Source: Atrichornis clamosus (taxonomy: Eukaryota > Chordata > Aves > Passeriformes > Menuridae). Taken from it: a DNA stretch of 64,000 nt. Where the stretch lies: contig WBMZ01009001.1 in NCBI GenBank assembly GCA_013400975.1, positions 124,001 to 188,000 on the forward strand. Reading direction: 5' to 3'. Shown one piece after another: positions 37,993 through 50,959 of this stretch. The notes under the pieces were generated by a model. That model saw only the letters and a list, made by a program, of their open reading frames with translations. It did no database searches and was not told where the DNA came from. Positions within the stretch are counted from its first letter, which is position 1, and every line of letters starts with the position of its first letter. A program made the translations under genes and the position numbers.

Positions 37993-39935
37993 CTGCTAAT
38001 ATAAGCAGAAAGTGAACAAAAATCAAATTCCAAAGCTCAAAGTACAAAGTACATGAGATGAGGCAGGTAGGAAGATAACAAGTCCAAAACAGCCAGGCAC
38101 TGGCAAAAAAACCCCGCTGTAGGTACCTTTGGTAAGCTAATTGCTTATTGCGTATGATTATCTTTCTTCATTCCAGTTCTCTAAACAGACCAGCAAGTTT
38201 GTTTCATTAGTCTTTTTTTCTTTTTTTTGTGGCTCTGTTCCATTAGGGCAAGCTGACATTGTTTTTATCCAGCTGACACTCTTTCTAACATAGACATGTT
38301 CCAAAATCTCGCCCTGCGGAAGAAGGAGGCTATAGATAGCTCTGCTTCTATCTCAGCCTGCCATGCCCATGGCTCCCACTTCAGGAAAAACCAGGAGCTA
38401 CACTCACTGGCATCAGCTCCCCAGGCTGTTTCTGCCTCATGCAGGTAAAAAAGTCCTCAAGGTCCATCAGCGCCTCAGTGGGAACGGCGGCCTCTAAGGG
38501 AAGGCACCTACCAGAAGCCTCTTTCTGGATCTCTATCAGTCTACAGCCCTCTACTGAAGAGATAAAACTTTGTTTCAGCAACTTCCAGACAAAGGCATGA
38601 CTGGATTTTTCTTTTAGAGCTGCATTCCTACCACCAGCTAATTTCATCGATGCCAACTGCCTTACAGAATGGCAGAGGTTTTAAAGTAAGTCTAGAGCTT
38701 GGTCTTTGAAAGATATAATACCTTAAATTTCAAGATTATTCAGTCTCAGAAGAAAAATGTCTGCAATTACTCATTGGAAACCAAGAGTTGCCGGGAATAT
38801 GTGTAATGTATCGGAAGAGCTGGCCCCTAGTGAAAGGGGTTGTAAAGAAAATCAGAATGACACAGTGCTGAAAGATATGGCAAAATGTACGCTCCTAGTG
38901 ATATATTTTCTGATTTGTTATTGTTTATGAATAATTGAGACAAGAGCTGTCTAATTTGCAATTTATTCTTGGTCATGAATTAATCACATCCATAGAATTT
39001 GCAAGTTCGCTATTTACTTTAGGCCTCCATTTAGCATAAAATCTGCTCTTTTCTCTTTCAGATGTCACTGTTCATGTCCTTTTTATTCTTACCAGTTTCT
39101 GTGTGTTAACATGTTGGGAACAGCTCTAAATCAATTTTAAATTAGGTATTAGTTAAGAGTTAATTACGCATTCAAGGTGAAATGCAGGGAGAAAAGGAAA
39201 ACAGAAAGCTGAAGTGGAAGAACAACTCAACCAGCTCGCTTATGAGGACTAAAGGACTAAAAGGACTTCCTGAATTTCTAAATAGTAAAGCAGGTATAGG
39301 AACAGTGTGTTGTATTTTCCTAATCAGATATGTGATCCTTTTATTAAAAAAAAAGACATACAACATGCACTAACGGATTGGGTACCATGGTCAGTGGGCC
39401 CATGCTGTGTCCTCCCAAACTCACAATTACATCACATCTTTACCTGACACCTGACATCTACCTTTAACTGCATGGAAACCCACCCGTAGCCAGCTCTTGC
39501 ACTAGCAGCCATTCATGGCTCCCTTGCCTTTAACAATGTCTATTTCTACACATTTGGGATCATTTGCTATGTTAAGAATGTCTCCTTGGATATTTGCAAG
39601 CAGAATGACAAAAAGACTGCTTGCAATCTCAGAAAAACGCCCTTGCTACAGAAGGCGGCCTGTCCATCCACCTGCCACCAGGTCATCCCATGCGTTCCCA
39701 CTTCAGAGCTTTACCCTTTGTTCTGCCTGTTCATACAAGGGACACAGAAAGACGCCACATTTAAGTTTTTGATGCTTGCTATGGACTGAGAAGTCTCTCT
39801 GCATCTGTAAACCTGGCTTTTCTACTGGAGGTGGTACACCTTGTTTGAACTGCAGGTTTATTGGGTTGCTTTCCTCTTTACCAGCTCTGTTACTCCGTGC
39901 TTATTTTCCCGTGGAAACTCATCATAGGGGTAACA

Positions 39936-39953
39936 TTAAAAAAAAAAAAAAAA
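39936..39953 (+). repeat. Poly(A) tract in CD36 intron 1
   Basis: A run of about 15 A just before the 21-bp tandem repeat. Could be the tail of an unrecognised retroposed sequence; no parent was identified. Confidence 0.7.
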
Positions 39954-39967
39954 TCAATTTTTTTAAC

Positions 39968-40021
39968 TTTTTCATACATTTTGCTGCATTTTTCACACAT
40001 TTTGCTGCACTTTTCACAAAG
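39968..40021 (+). repeat. 21-bp tandem repeat, about 2.5 copies
   Basis: TTTTTCATACATTTTGCTG at 39968 is repeated with a 21-base period at 39989, followed by a partial third copy TTTTCACAAAG. Two full units differ by one base. It lies in CD36 intron 1. Confidence 0.85.
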
Positions 40022-41610
40022 ATAACTGAAAGTTGATTTAACTGAATTATAAAACCACCAAGTCACTAAAGGCTCTTTGTTGTAGTGGATGGATGCATAA
40101 TGTGTTTAATCACAAATTTCTAAGGAAATTTAAGTTTGAAATGTATTAGCCCTGAAGAACTTTTAAGTGAAAGTCACAAGGACCAAATCTCACATCACTG
40201 AAGCTAGGCTCAGATCAGATCAGGATCTTTAGTTTGGCAAAGGCAGAACAGTAAAGGGCAACTAATTGGATACGTGGTGTGGGGATTTGAAAATCTGACT
40301 GCTGTTACACAATAGAGAAAATCTAAGGAAAAGCAGACATCTTGAAATCAAATTCTGAAAAGTACCAATCTCTAGTTAATTTTCCCCCAAATACTAGCAG
40401 ATTTTTTTTTCCCAAGTGTGGAAACACACATTTTAAAATTTAAAATGGAAATTAAGATTTATGGTGGTCTTTTAGATGTCATCAGACTTTTTCCTTGACT
40501 TATGTATTTTCAAATTCAACAGTAATACACTTTCCACCAAAATACTCTTCCATCTAAGTTTTTACAAGTTTTTCCAATGATTTTATTTTATTTTAGGCAA
40601 AGCAGGCATCTCTCATGAGCACTAGCAATAAACAGCTAGAAAGCAAGTGACTGCTAACAACTTGTGTTTATTCCAAGCTTCTGTAAATTGAAAAATATTC
40701 ACCCTTCTCCCACCAAACACAATGTAATAGCAGTCTAGACATCCTGATTTATGCAATTCTTGTTATCCATTACACAACTGCAATGAAGAGCACTCACACC
40801 ATAACACTCAATTTCACATAGAAGTCAACAAGCTATTCTCATCTATCAGAACTGAATTTAAAATATGAAGATTAAGGCAGAAATTTCCAGTAAGAATGCG
40901 CTTTCTGGGAATTCATATTCAAGTGAAAATTATATACTTTAAGCAGAATAGAAAGTACCATAACAAAATTAGATTTAGTCTATGAGACTATAGTATCATT
41001 TAAACTTTTTTGACCACAGGATTAATAAGAATATTCACACCATTCTAGAGTGTTGGGTATGTACTTTTCAATATTGTTTTAAGAGTCCTCAACAGAATAT
41101 TGACAATGAAAATGGTCCATTCAAATCTCTGAAAAGACAATTTATAAGCAACTGTATAGGAGAAGAGATGCAAAATGATGTTAAATTCTTTCTTCACTAC
41201 TTAACTTACACTTCTGTATGTCAGCTCAAAGCAAGTTCTTATAAAACCCAAATAATTTCATCTATATATCTTCATTTGATATTTTAGTTTCAAGTTTTTT
41301 AACTGCAATAGTAAATGTTTAAAAGATGTATTTCTTATACATTCATGACTCCAGAACTGCAGTTTCAAGAATACTAAATATCAAAACACAGAATGCAATT
41401 GGGAAAGCCAGCATAAAATACCATTGTTATCATTGTAACAAAGCATTTCACTAACACATGTAAAATTTCACTTTTTCTTGCAAGAAGCTTTGCAAAATCC
41501 TTCCGTTTTGTTTTGCATTACAAATGTTTTCAAGAGCTTTCAGCCAACTGATCTTAGAAGTATTCCTGAGGAAAATGCTCTGATTTTAAATGTTGTATCA
41601 TATGACTCAC

Positions 41611-41723
41611 CTTGAATAAGGGCAACTGAGTTTTCAGCTGAACATACAAGCACTTAGCACATGACTTGCATCAAGTTACCAGCAGACAAGCAGCTAACTC
41701 TCCCCACCGAGCACATAGGCTGT
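41611..41723 (-). other. CD36: CD36 non-coding first exon (5'UTR), predicted
   Basis: This segment begins at the predicted start site below the TATA box and ends TTCAAG before GTGAGTC, a near-perfect donor (GT at 41610-41609). Spliced to the acceptor at 37993 it gives a 5'UTR of about 227 nt and an intron of about 3.6 kb. Mammalian CD36 likewise has non-coding first exons. Two short upstream ORFs lie inside: 41716-41654 (20 codons plus stop) and 41645-41634 (3 codons plus stop). Other upstream exons or promoters outside my recognition are possible. Confidence 0.55.
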
Positions 41724-41739
41724 GAACTGCGAGGGAGTG

Positions 41740-41762
41740 TTTATATATTCCAGGAGACGTCA
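41740..41762 (-). promoter_or_regulatory. CD36 core promoter: TATA box and CRE-like site
   Basis: On the minus strand TATATAAA occupies 41747-41740. A CRE-like TGACGTCT at 41762-41755 lies eight bases upstream of it. A start site about 24-31 bases downstream of the TATA box falls near 41723-41716, where the sequence TTCACAG offers a plausible initiator. Minus-strand GATA motifs occur nearby, for example in AGATAAAG just upstream and CCAGATAAG near 41950. The element points towards CD36 and is followed by an exon-like segment with a strong donor. Start-site position is inferred. Confidence 0.6.
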
Positions 41763-41913
41763 GTTCCCTCTTTATCTTTTTGCCAGAAGAAAAAGTTAAG
41801 TTGTGTTGGTGCTGGGGGAGGGGGTTATTTTTACAGTCTGACTAAAAGCCACTACCTACATCTCGTGGTAATATACTTAGCAACTGCAATCTTTATCAAA
41901 TTTTGATCCAAGT

Positions 41914-41926
41914 GAGTCAAAGGTCA
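41914..41926 (+). promoter_or_regulatory. DR1 nuclear-receptor element (PPRE-like) upstream of CD36
   Basis: Two hexamers, GAGTCA and AGGTCA, are separated by one A, which gives a direct repeat with 1-base spacing. It lies about 200 bp upstream of the predicted CD36 start site. DR1 sites bind PPAR/RXR, and also HNF4 or COUP-TF. CD36 is an established PPAR-gamma target in mammals, with a DR1 in its proximal promoter. The second half-site is perfect and the first has one change. Binding is inferred, not shown. Confidence 0.6.
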
Positions 41927-44900
41927 AGGAGACAAAAGGGTAACTTATCTGGTTCCTGGTCACTTCTTCTTTCATATCCATTTGTTTTAAAACTGCTCAT
42001 GTTAGCAAGTTATGCATAACCAGTTCCTGACAGCTTCTTTAAGATACAGAACATTTTCAAATATTCTTTTCTATATAGCATGGTTTGCTGTATAAATAAA
42101 GCCTTACTACTGCAGTCATGCTCTGTCAAAATACAGACTAAACACCTTTGTGGCTTACTCATTGTGATAGTATATTTTCAAGTATTAAAATTAGGAAATT
42201 TCAGAATATTTTTTAAAGGGAACTTTTTTCAGATATTGGATTACAAAGTTTCCTCGCAAAGTGCTAAGGTTCTTGCTATCTTACTGCAAGTTCAATGAAC
42301 ATCATCCCAGAAGCTGCTTCTTCTCTGAATGTATCTAAAAGTCATTTATTTTTACACTCATGTCTCTGTCAACCAACATGCTACTCCATGACAGTGTCCA
42401 CTACTAATTAATGATAAAGAGTTTGGCAAGCTTTTGTACAAATATTTTATAAATACCTTCTTTCTCAGGTGAATTAAATGAATTGTTTTAAAAGATTCTT
42501 CTGGCAGCAGCAAGAGGAAGTGACTTTGATTTAGTTTAATTATGAGAGAAAATATTCCTAAAAAGAGATTTGTAGGTCCAGATTTTCAGGGTACAGCACT
42601 GAATAGTTTGCAATTCATAGGTTTAGCATCTGCTGTGTGTTTTGACTGACTGTTTACTGTTCTGTTATTTTACATTGCTCTATTTGGAAGTTAAGCTTTT
42701 GTGGAAGAATATTCCTTTTTTTAATCTACTTCTGCTAAGTGAATCTAAGGTGGATGAAAATTAATGCGATTTTTATCTCCTAGTAATGAAGGCAAGACTG
42801 AAAGTGAGCCTGATCTTTTTGAAAACAGCCTATTGGGCAGTTTTCAGCACAAGGCTCGCTGCCAGGGAAAGTTTGTGACCCTGAATAATTCCAGTTTCTC
42901 ATCCTTGAAAAGTACATAAAATTTGTTTTCTTCTATTTTCTAATTAAAGAGTGGAGTTTAACAGCTGAAAGTTAAGCAGTCCTCCACACTATACTTCCCA
43001 TGCACTACTTATGAATATTGTCATTAATTGTTCCTTTCGGACTTGTCCTCACATGATGCTGTCCTGAGGATGGTCTTTTTTGGGATCCCCCAGCTTTCCT
43101 CCCAGGCTGCACTGCCTCCTTCACTGCTGCCCGTGGAGATGTTCCCCATTTTCTCTGTTGGCCGTGTATGGGACTCAGTGTGCACCGTTCATGAGGAAAA
43201 TAACTGCTGTGGGGTTTGTTTTGGAATCCTAAAGGCACCAATGTCAATGTAATGATGTTCAGTTTTCAACACATACATGCCGAGTTGTATCACCTCATTT
43301 TGTGACTTACCATATCCTTTTATCACCCTACACAAGCAAAATCTCTACTAGCAGCAGTGCTTGGCAGTGAAATGAGGACTGCCTGGTTCAGCTGCAGAAA
43401 CCAGCAGAAAGGACAGGAAGCTGAGAGAGAAGCTCTGAGCATTTGGATGTCAGTGACTTCTGTTTCTTAAGAACAAACCAAAACAAACCCTAAGTACTTA
43501 ATGGTTCTGTGTTCTCTGGCTTCATATCAGAGTTCAGAGGTCGCAGAGGAGAAAGCAGAGGCACACAGCAACAGAGCAAGGACACACAAACAAACAATTG
43601 TGTTCTTAATTGGAGTCCCCAGTGGTGCAACAACAGACAAACTGCACCACAAGGAAAAGCTGTCAAGAAAGAGAAATAGGGTAAATGACACTCACATGCT
43701 TCATGAAGACATGGAAAATAGGAAGCAGAGAAAGAGAATATAGTTGTTAACCCCAAATGAAGTCAACACACATTTCCTGAATAAACCTACTACTGTCAAC
43801 AAAATGCTGAAGAGATGAGTGTTATTCATGACTTTTGTAGATATCTAATAGTGGAGCCTTTTGGAAAACACTTTATTTGGGGTGCTTTCCTACATGCCCT
43901 GAGATTACTAAACAGTGTATGTCACCCTTTTGGGTTTGTTTTTTTTTTTTTTACATTAAGATCCATTCCATCAGGATATGACACACCTTTATGGTACATA
44001 TAATTTGAACTTTCAGGATGATTACATAAACATTCCCACATTTTTGTGGGAATTCTTTAATGTGCAGTACAGCACAGGATGAGTTTACATTCCTGTGTTT
44101 CTACAGTCATGACATTCAGAGTTTTTCTTCAAGTCCCTGTCATGAAACTTATGAAAACTAGTCTTAACATTAATTCTTTTTCAGATGTGGAAATGTTTAC
44201 ATATAGTAGATGATGTTAGGAAGCAAATTAGAAAGCTCCAGGAAAATCCTGTCTGTGCTTTTGCACCCTCTGAACTTTTTAAGGACATTAACTGTTAAGA
44301 AAACCCCAACAAAATCAACTTTCTAGAAGTTAGGTAAAGTGCCAACTCCTGGGGCAGAAGATGAGGTTAATATTCTCACCATTCAAACCATGACTTTCTG
44401 TAAGCTTTTGGGCAGTCTCCCTATTTTGAGATAGAAGTGTGAAGAATTATATTTACCTTCTTTCTATGGTAAATAAAAGCACAAATTTGTTGTTTACCCA
44501 GGTTATCCTATCAGCATCATCTTATGTGGGTTCTATTGTTTCTACTGAAAATACTGTTATCACCACTCAGTGGACCTCTAGCTTCTTCACAGGAAGTGGA
44601 GAAGTCCCACAGGAAGGGTTGTACCTTGGTCAGTAGTGAAAGATTTAAATCATGAAAAAAAACCCAAAACACCCCTGCCCCCGACACAGACATAAAGATC
44701 CTGTGGCTCCTGTCCCCAGGAAAGCTCCTTCTGATTCAACACACTCGTGTTCACCCATGTGCATTTATTCTAGGGAGGAAGTGAATGATGAAGATGAATC
44801 ATCTAGAAGAGAAATAAGAAAATGTGCAATATGCCACCAGCTGGATGAGACTTCTGCCTTTCCAAGTGTATTGGAGATACAACGAGGTCTTACTTTACAG

Positions 44901-45529
44901 GGAGAGAAATTCTGTACTCATGAAAGTTAATTTGATTTCCCAAGGAAATTAAAACCTTCTGTATATCACATCATCACATAATACATGAGAAGCTGCACAT
45001 GAACCATCCACTCAGACCAGCCTCAATGATTTAGTTCACTTGCACTGCACTCTCCTAGAGTGAACACAGCCCATCTTCAGGTATTTCCCACAAAGAACAT
45101 GAATATATAACACACAAATTATAAAATAATGATACAGAACTCATGCCCAAAATTCACGTTCACTATTTATGTCTCCTCTTCTCACAGTGACTGCTATTTT
45201 GTACCACTTCATTTTCCAAAAGCCACAGGATAGAACAGAGTTCTATAGGTCAGGTCACCTCACATAAAAAGAAGGAAGCACAAAGATATTTCAGTTGTTT
45301 CAGTTTTCCTTTTAATATTTTGTCTATAAAGACCTAAAATAAAAGGCATAGTTTGATAGTAATAACTTTTTTCTTGTTTAAAGTTAATTACAAATATTTG
45401 CTGCAAATAAATTTATCCAGCTAAAAACAGGCATCTGGCCTAAGCAAGTGGAACCGGTTTCCTCTTCTCTCACTAGAGAGGAATGAACACAACTTATCCC
45501 ATGTACTTTAAATGTTTTTCTTAAGTAAG

Positions 45530-45675
45530 AATACATAGATTCATATAATCATTAGTGTTGGAAAAGGTCTCCAAAATCACCAAGTCCAACATTTGACCAA
45601 GTACCACCACGCTGACTGAACAACATCATGAAGTGCTACATCTACTCCTTATTTGAACACTTCCAGGGAGGGCAT
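45530..45675 (-). mobile_element. CR1 LINE fragment upstream of CD36
   Basis: The + strand reads ATAGATTCATATAATCAT, TGTTGGAAAAGGTCTCC, then AGTCCAACATTTGACC and GAACACTTCCAGGGAGG, reverse complement of the CR1 3' region. It closely parallels the copy at 35479-35760, which suggests the same subfamily. Confidence 0.75.
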
Positions 45676-48108
45676 ATCTGTCTTCCTTTTAACTGCAAAG
45701 ACTCTAAACTTCTGACTTAAATTAGACATCTAAGGTTTAGAAGGTTAATGTTAGAACAATTCCACTCAAACTCCCCAAAAAGTCTTTCATTACCTCTCCA
45801 AATCAGAGCACCACACAGACAGTACCAGAACAGCTCTACAAGGTTCTGGTAAATGGAAAAAGCTGTGAAACTAAAAGAAAATTCAAGAGAAAATTCAAAA
45901 GAAACTTCAAAATACTTACCACCTGGAATTAAAGGAAAGTTTGGACAAAGATTGCAGACATGGTGTAGCATTTTTTTGCCCAGCTCACATCACAGATTTT
46001 ACTGCAGGTGTGTTGGCCTTCAAGGCTTGCCAGTGCATGCCCTGAGTCATATTCCAACCACTCTTATCAAGTAGTTTTCAACCTCCTGAAAAAAGATCCT
46101 CCCCAACGTGCATTAATACCTTGTTTCACCTCACATGAGCTTGGAAGAGTCTTCCCAAACTGCTGTGTAGCTCCTTCATTAGCCATTAAAGACTCCCAGC
46201 TGTAGCTTTCCCAGCTCTCTGAAGTGTCAGGACCTAAGGTGCTGTCCCTTGTGGTTTTCAATGTGTCCTGACGATATGGAAAACATCCTAAAATACCAAC
46301 AGCTCAAGCCAACTTGGCAGCAGTACAGTGGAAACAGTGTGATGTATTTGGCTCCTGTCACTGATGAGTTCCTCTGACAAACTCTGACTAGGTTCTTTAA
46401 GGGAAAAATAGGTGATAGAAAACCCAGCAGTTGCTTCAGGGTTTTTTTCTAGGAAATATTGCTTCTGAGAAATTCTTCATTGATTGTGGCATGCATAAAC
46501 TGCTGTCTTTCTCAGTCCTCAAAATCCCTTTTAAAATTTATTTTCAAGTGATTTTAGCAGGGGGATCAGGTAAAGAAAGCCCAAGAGCAGCAGGAATAGA
46601 GCAGACTTTGATTCTTCCACTCCTGTGGGTTCATGTGAGAGCAATTCAGAAAACAGATAGGAAGAAACTTAGTACAAGAGAATCCAATACAGAAACTGTA
46701 ATATTATAACACAGGCTTCTTGTAAATCTGAAACTGTGAAAAGCTACAAAAATCTCTTACCAAAAGGGCTGGGTCAGTCTATAAATGCTAGAGACATTTC
46801 TCACTGAAATCTAAGTATTGTCCCAAAAACTGGGATTCATCACCCGGAGTGCAGTAAGCCAGTCACACACAGAGCCAAGATCTTGTTTATGCCCTATTTG
46901 TGCAAAGATGGGTGTTAGGTGGTAAATACACAAAGCTATCACACCAAATAGGAAACATAAGGACTATTTATATGTTGTTATTTTTCATATGTCCTGCTTA
47001 TCTAATACATTCAGTGTTTAGTATTTGACTATTTCTGAGTTGTGCTGAGCTGGCTTCTTATCTTGGATGGCCTAGTGGTCATCTGTGTTTACAATTCTAT
47101 TATTGTCTGGCTGGCTTTCTTAGTTTCTTCTTATCTTGGGTGTTCTGCAGTAGCATATTCTGCCTCCCAAACTTTGTTACTCCCCTGGGTCTATGGCATT
47201 TGAAGTAGGTCAGGCCCTGAACTTTTACAAGGCAACTCTATTGACAAAAACATTGTCTTAGACTTCACAAGGAAGGCAGAGAGAGAAGGCAAGGCTCCAA
47301 TTGTAGGAGTCAAAAATTTAAAAGCAGACATCTTCTGAAACTCAAAAGAAATTTAATTAGTCTTGTGCCTACTTGGAGATATTCCACTTCTTGCAAAACT
47401 CTTCTCCTTAGATCAGAAGCCACAGAATAATGGAGTAATTCCAAAATCTTTCACTAGTGCAATACCTGGTTGAGAAATAGTTACTATAATGAGTCATCCC
47501 AGACAATGTCAGTGGTTTTGAACAATGACTCAGTAGTCCTTATGTAAATTTTTGCCTACCAGCTACACTGTAATTTTGGCTCTGTAATAATTAACAACAA
47601 CATACGCACAGGGGATTTTTCAATTGTGAAGATACAAGTGTAAGGTCAGCTTCTTGGTGACTTCTCAAGTGTTGAAGACCTGCCAAATAACTGGCACCCT
47701 TTTCTTTGAATTCACATGTTCCAGACCTGGAAGCGTGTCCTTGGTCTGAACAACACACAGAAGATCTTCCCTGGGACTGCAGTCCAGCCTCAAACACCTA
47801 AGCCAAAGCATGAGCCTACCGCTAGGAAAAGCCCTGTTCCTCATCAGGCCAGCACAAAAAGAAAGCTTTACTGGAGTAACCCCACACCCCGGGGCAGCCG
47901 CCCACCCCCACTTTGGGAATCGGAATCAGCGGCTGGGATAGCACCAGAGGACCCAGGCCTTTACCATCCACATGTGTTTTCTACCAAAAGAAAGGCAGAC
48001 ATCGCAAATCCTGTCAAGAATTAACGCAGGCCAAAGCCCTTCCTGAGTAAGTTTTCTCCCTCCAGGGGAAATCTCAGAGACTGTGGCAGTGGCAGCACGA
48101 AGCTGATG

Positions 48109-48146
48109 GAAACACTCAGAAGACACTCAGAAACACTCAGAAAAGC
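48109..48146 (+). repeat. Short tandem repeat of ACACTCAGAA
   Basis: Three copies of ACACTCAGAA-type units with 12-13 base spacing, slightly diverged. Intergenic. Confidence 0.8.
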
Positions 48147-50959
48147 AGATTTTCCCCTCCAGCTTGCAGTGGAGGTGCAAACTGAGGGGGTCTTGCCTAT
48201 GACTCTGGGTGAGGAAGCAACACTCAGGTACTGTCAAGGACACGTGCACCAACTGCCATGAAGTTTCTCACCTTTTTTTAGACTTTTCATATGGATCTGG
48301 TGAGCTAGGATTTAGTTAAACTACTTTATTATATAATAAATATATTATACAAATTTTCTTATGGAAAAGGATGCTTTTACTCTTCTTTATTCTAAGAGCT
48401 AATGTACTTCCCTTTTGTGTGTGATAAAAAAGGATGCTTTTCCTTTTTTCAGATTTTCCTTGAGAAGATATTTAATTACCACAATAAAAGACTTAAACAG
48501 AACAAAAACCCAAAACCTCAAAACTGAAAAATAAAATTACCCTTGCCACAAGAGATACCTTGACAGCAACTGAAAATCTAAAGAGAGTATGAAAAATTGT
48601 GTAATATCACTCTGTTTAAAAAAACATTAACAGCTATGAAGAACAGAGCAGTAGAAAAAGTACTAGCAGTGATTTCTGTGCATTAGCAGTGAATAAATGA
48701 ACTACTAGATACCCTGAACTTCTCAGATCATATAATTTTCAGTCCTAAGATATGACATTATTCTTTCAGATGAAAACATGTTACAGAAATATGCATATAA
48801 CTCTCAGTTACAAAAAAACCACAAAAGCATAGTTCCAAAATACAGTAATTTAACCCAAACCCCTTACATTTCTAATCTTTTTCCTGGTTGTGCCAATTAT
48901 ATAAATGCTTTTGAAGCCTCACTTGAGGACAGAAAAAAAAACCCCAAGCTAAACAACTACAGACTATGTATTTTTTATGAATAAGATATTTTTGCCAAGT
49001 TAAAAAAAATCATGGAGTAAATATAGTTATTGTGTCAGTTGTTAAGAAAATCAGATCACTAAAATAGCACATAACTATGCTATATTTATTCAGTTGATCT
49101 CAGGACTTTCATATAAAAATTAATTTCTTTTACATCAGCATACTTATTGCACATAAATTATAAATTTAAATCTACACAGAAATGAACATATATGCCTTTT
49201 CCTCTGATTAATAATTATATAATTTACATAATTAATTTCGATAGTATTTTTCAAAGTTCTTTTACAACAGTTATTAAATGCATACAGCCATGAACTTGGT
49301 AAGTCCGTTCATATTTTTCACTAAAAATTTATATAGTTGCATTATATACAAGATAATGATTCATAGGCAAGTTATTAATATACTAGTTGCAGTTAAAGTT
49401 TCAATATATTTATTTTTAATTGCAATGTACAATGAAACATTAGCAATATATACAATATTATCAAGACATCAATACGCAAGTGAAATAATTTGATTGCCAA
49501 TATATTTAGTCTATACATTTTAGTGCATGGACTCTACTTAGAGTTATTAACAATCAAGAAATTGAGGCTGAATGACCTTTGCCTTTGCTTTTAATAGCTA
49601 GCACTTAAGAGCATTTTGCATGTTATAAGATGCAATAATACACTTACAAGAAATTAATACAATACGTGTGCTGAGAAACTGCCTCTAGCCCTGGAGCAGG
49701 GTCACATACCTGTATGGAGGTAGGTCTGCTCTCACAACTTTTACCATGAGGAACTGAAACTCTGCAGAAAAGCCTGCAGGTTACCTCCTTATTCACAGAA
49801 AAATCAAGTTGCTGTAGCAACCCTAAGCAACCCTGCTGCCCAGTGCCCAGTGCCAGACAGTTGACCCTCCATTAGCCACAAAGAAAAACAGAAAGTTGCA
49901 CAGACCTTTTAAACTCCCTTGAAGCTAAGCTGTCTCAAGTGATAAGGGCTATGAAACCTCTGAGCCCAAGATAATACCCTCTCACACTTATGCTTCACAA
50001 GAAAGACCATCTCCAAGAAATCCATTCAGGCCCAGCTTTGCCTCTGGTCCCTTTACCCTCTGCAGCAGCCCAGCGCTCGGAGGCGATGGATCGGGTCCCT
50101 GCTGCCAACCCAGACCAAGTTTAATTGACTTTGCTCTTTGCAGTAACTCTTTGCAAACAGAGTGTAATGCCAGTTAATCCCCACAGGGTACTGGAAGCCA
50201 GGTAATACATGCCATATTAGAGATAACTCTTCAGATTTGGGTTTATTATATTTGTTTACAGAAAGCACAGAGACAGGTCAGGATGAGGAGTCCCAGCTGT
50301 GACTACAGCTGTTCAAATTCATGGGACTTTCTAACAATTTCCACAGGCTTGGGTTCAGAATTTGGTAGTCTAAATGAACATCTGAGCCAAGTGGCAGTGC
50401 TCTTGCTTCCTCTGCCTGTCATTGTGATCTTTACTAAATCCTTTTTCATAGCAAGGAAGATTTTTTTAAAAAATTATTAAATTAGTGAGCTTAATCACTG
50501 TATTTTTTTTTTTTTACTTCGAACAGTGTATTGATGCACCTCCTTCCAGAAAATTACAGCAAACAGCAACAGTTATCAACCTGTCTGCCAAGTGCTTTCA
50601 TAATTATGATAAAAGTTGGCCCAGAGGATTATCAGGACCCTGGACGTGAGTCATTATGACAGGAGCTATAAAACTACATCACACATGTACTAACTGAAGA
50701 GTCACTCCATAGCATATGCCTCCTCACCTGGCTTTCTATGAAATTTCAGCTTCTCTAAAGTTAGTCAGAAAATCAAGTGAAAAGGGAAAGGTAGGAATAA
50801 AAAATATTCCTGACATTTGCATTAATCTGGATATTTTCTGACCTATCCTCTTATGTAAATACTGTTATTCTACCTTTAGTCTTCTTGGAGTCCTGTTGAT
50901 TGCTTCCTGCGTGGCTTTCGCAGCTGCAGCTTCCAGCTTGTTGCCAGACTTCTGCCTTC

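Larger units (their letters stand above)
37993..41610 (-). other. CD36: CD36 intron 1 (predicted)
   Basis: About 3.6 kb between the predicted non-coding exon and the start-codon exon. It contains the 21-bp tandem repeat, a poly(A) tract, and a 91-codon minus-strand open frame (38656-38381) with a good donor-like GTGAGT near its 3' end. That frame has no recognised domain. Confidence 0.5.
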
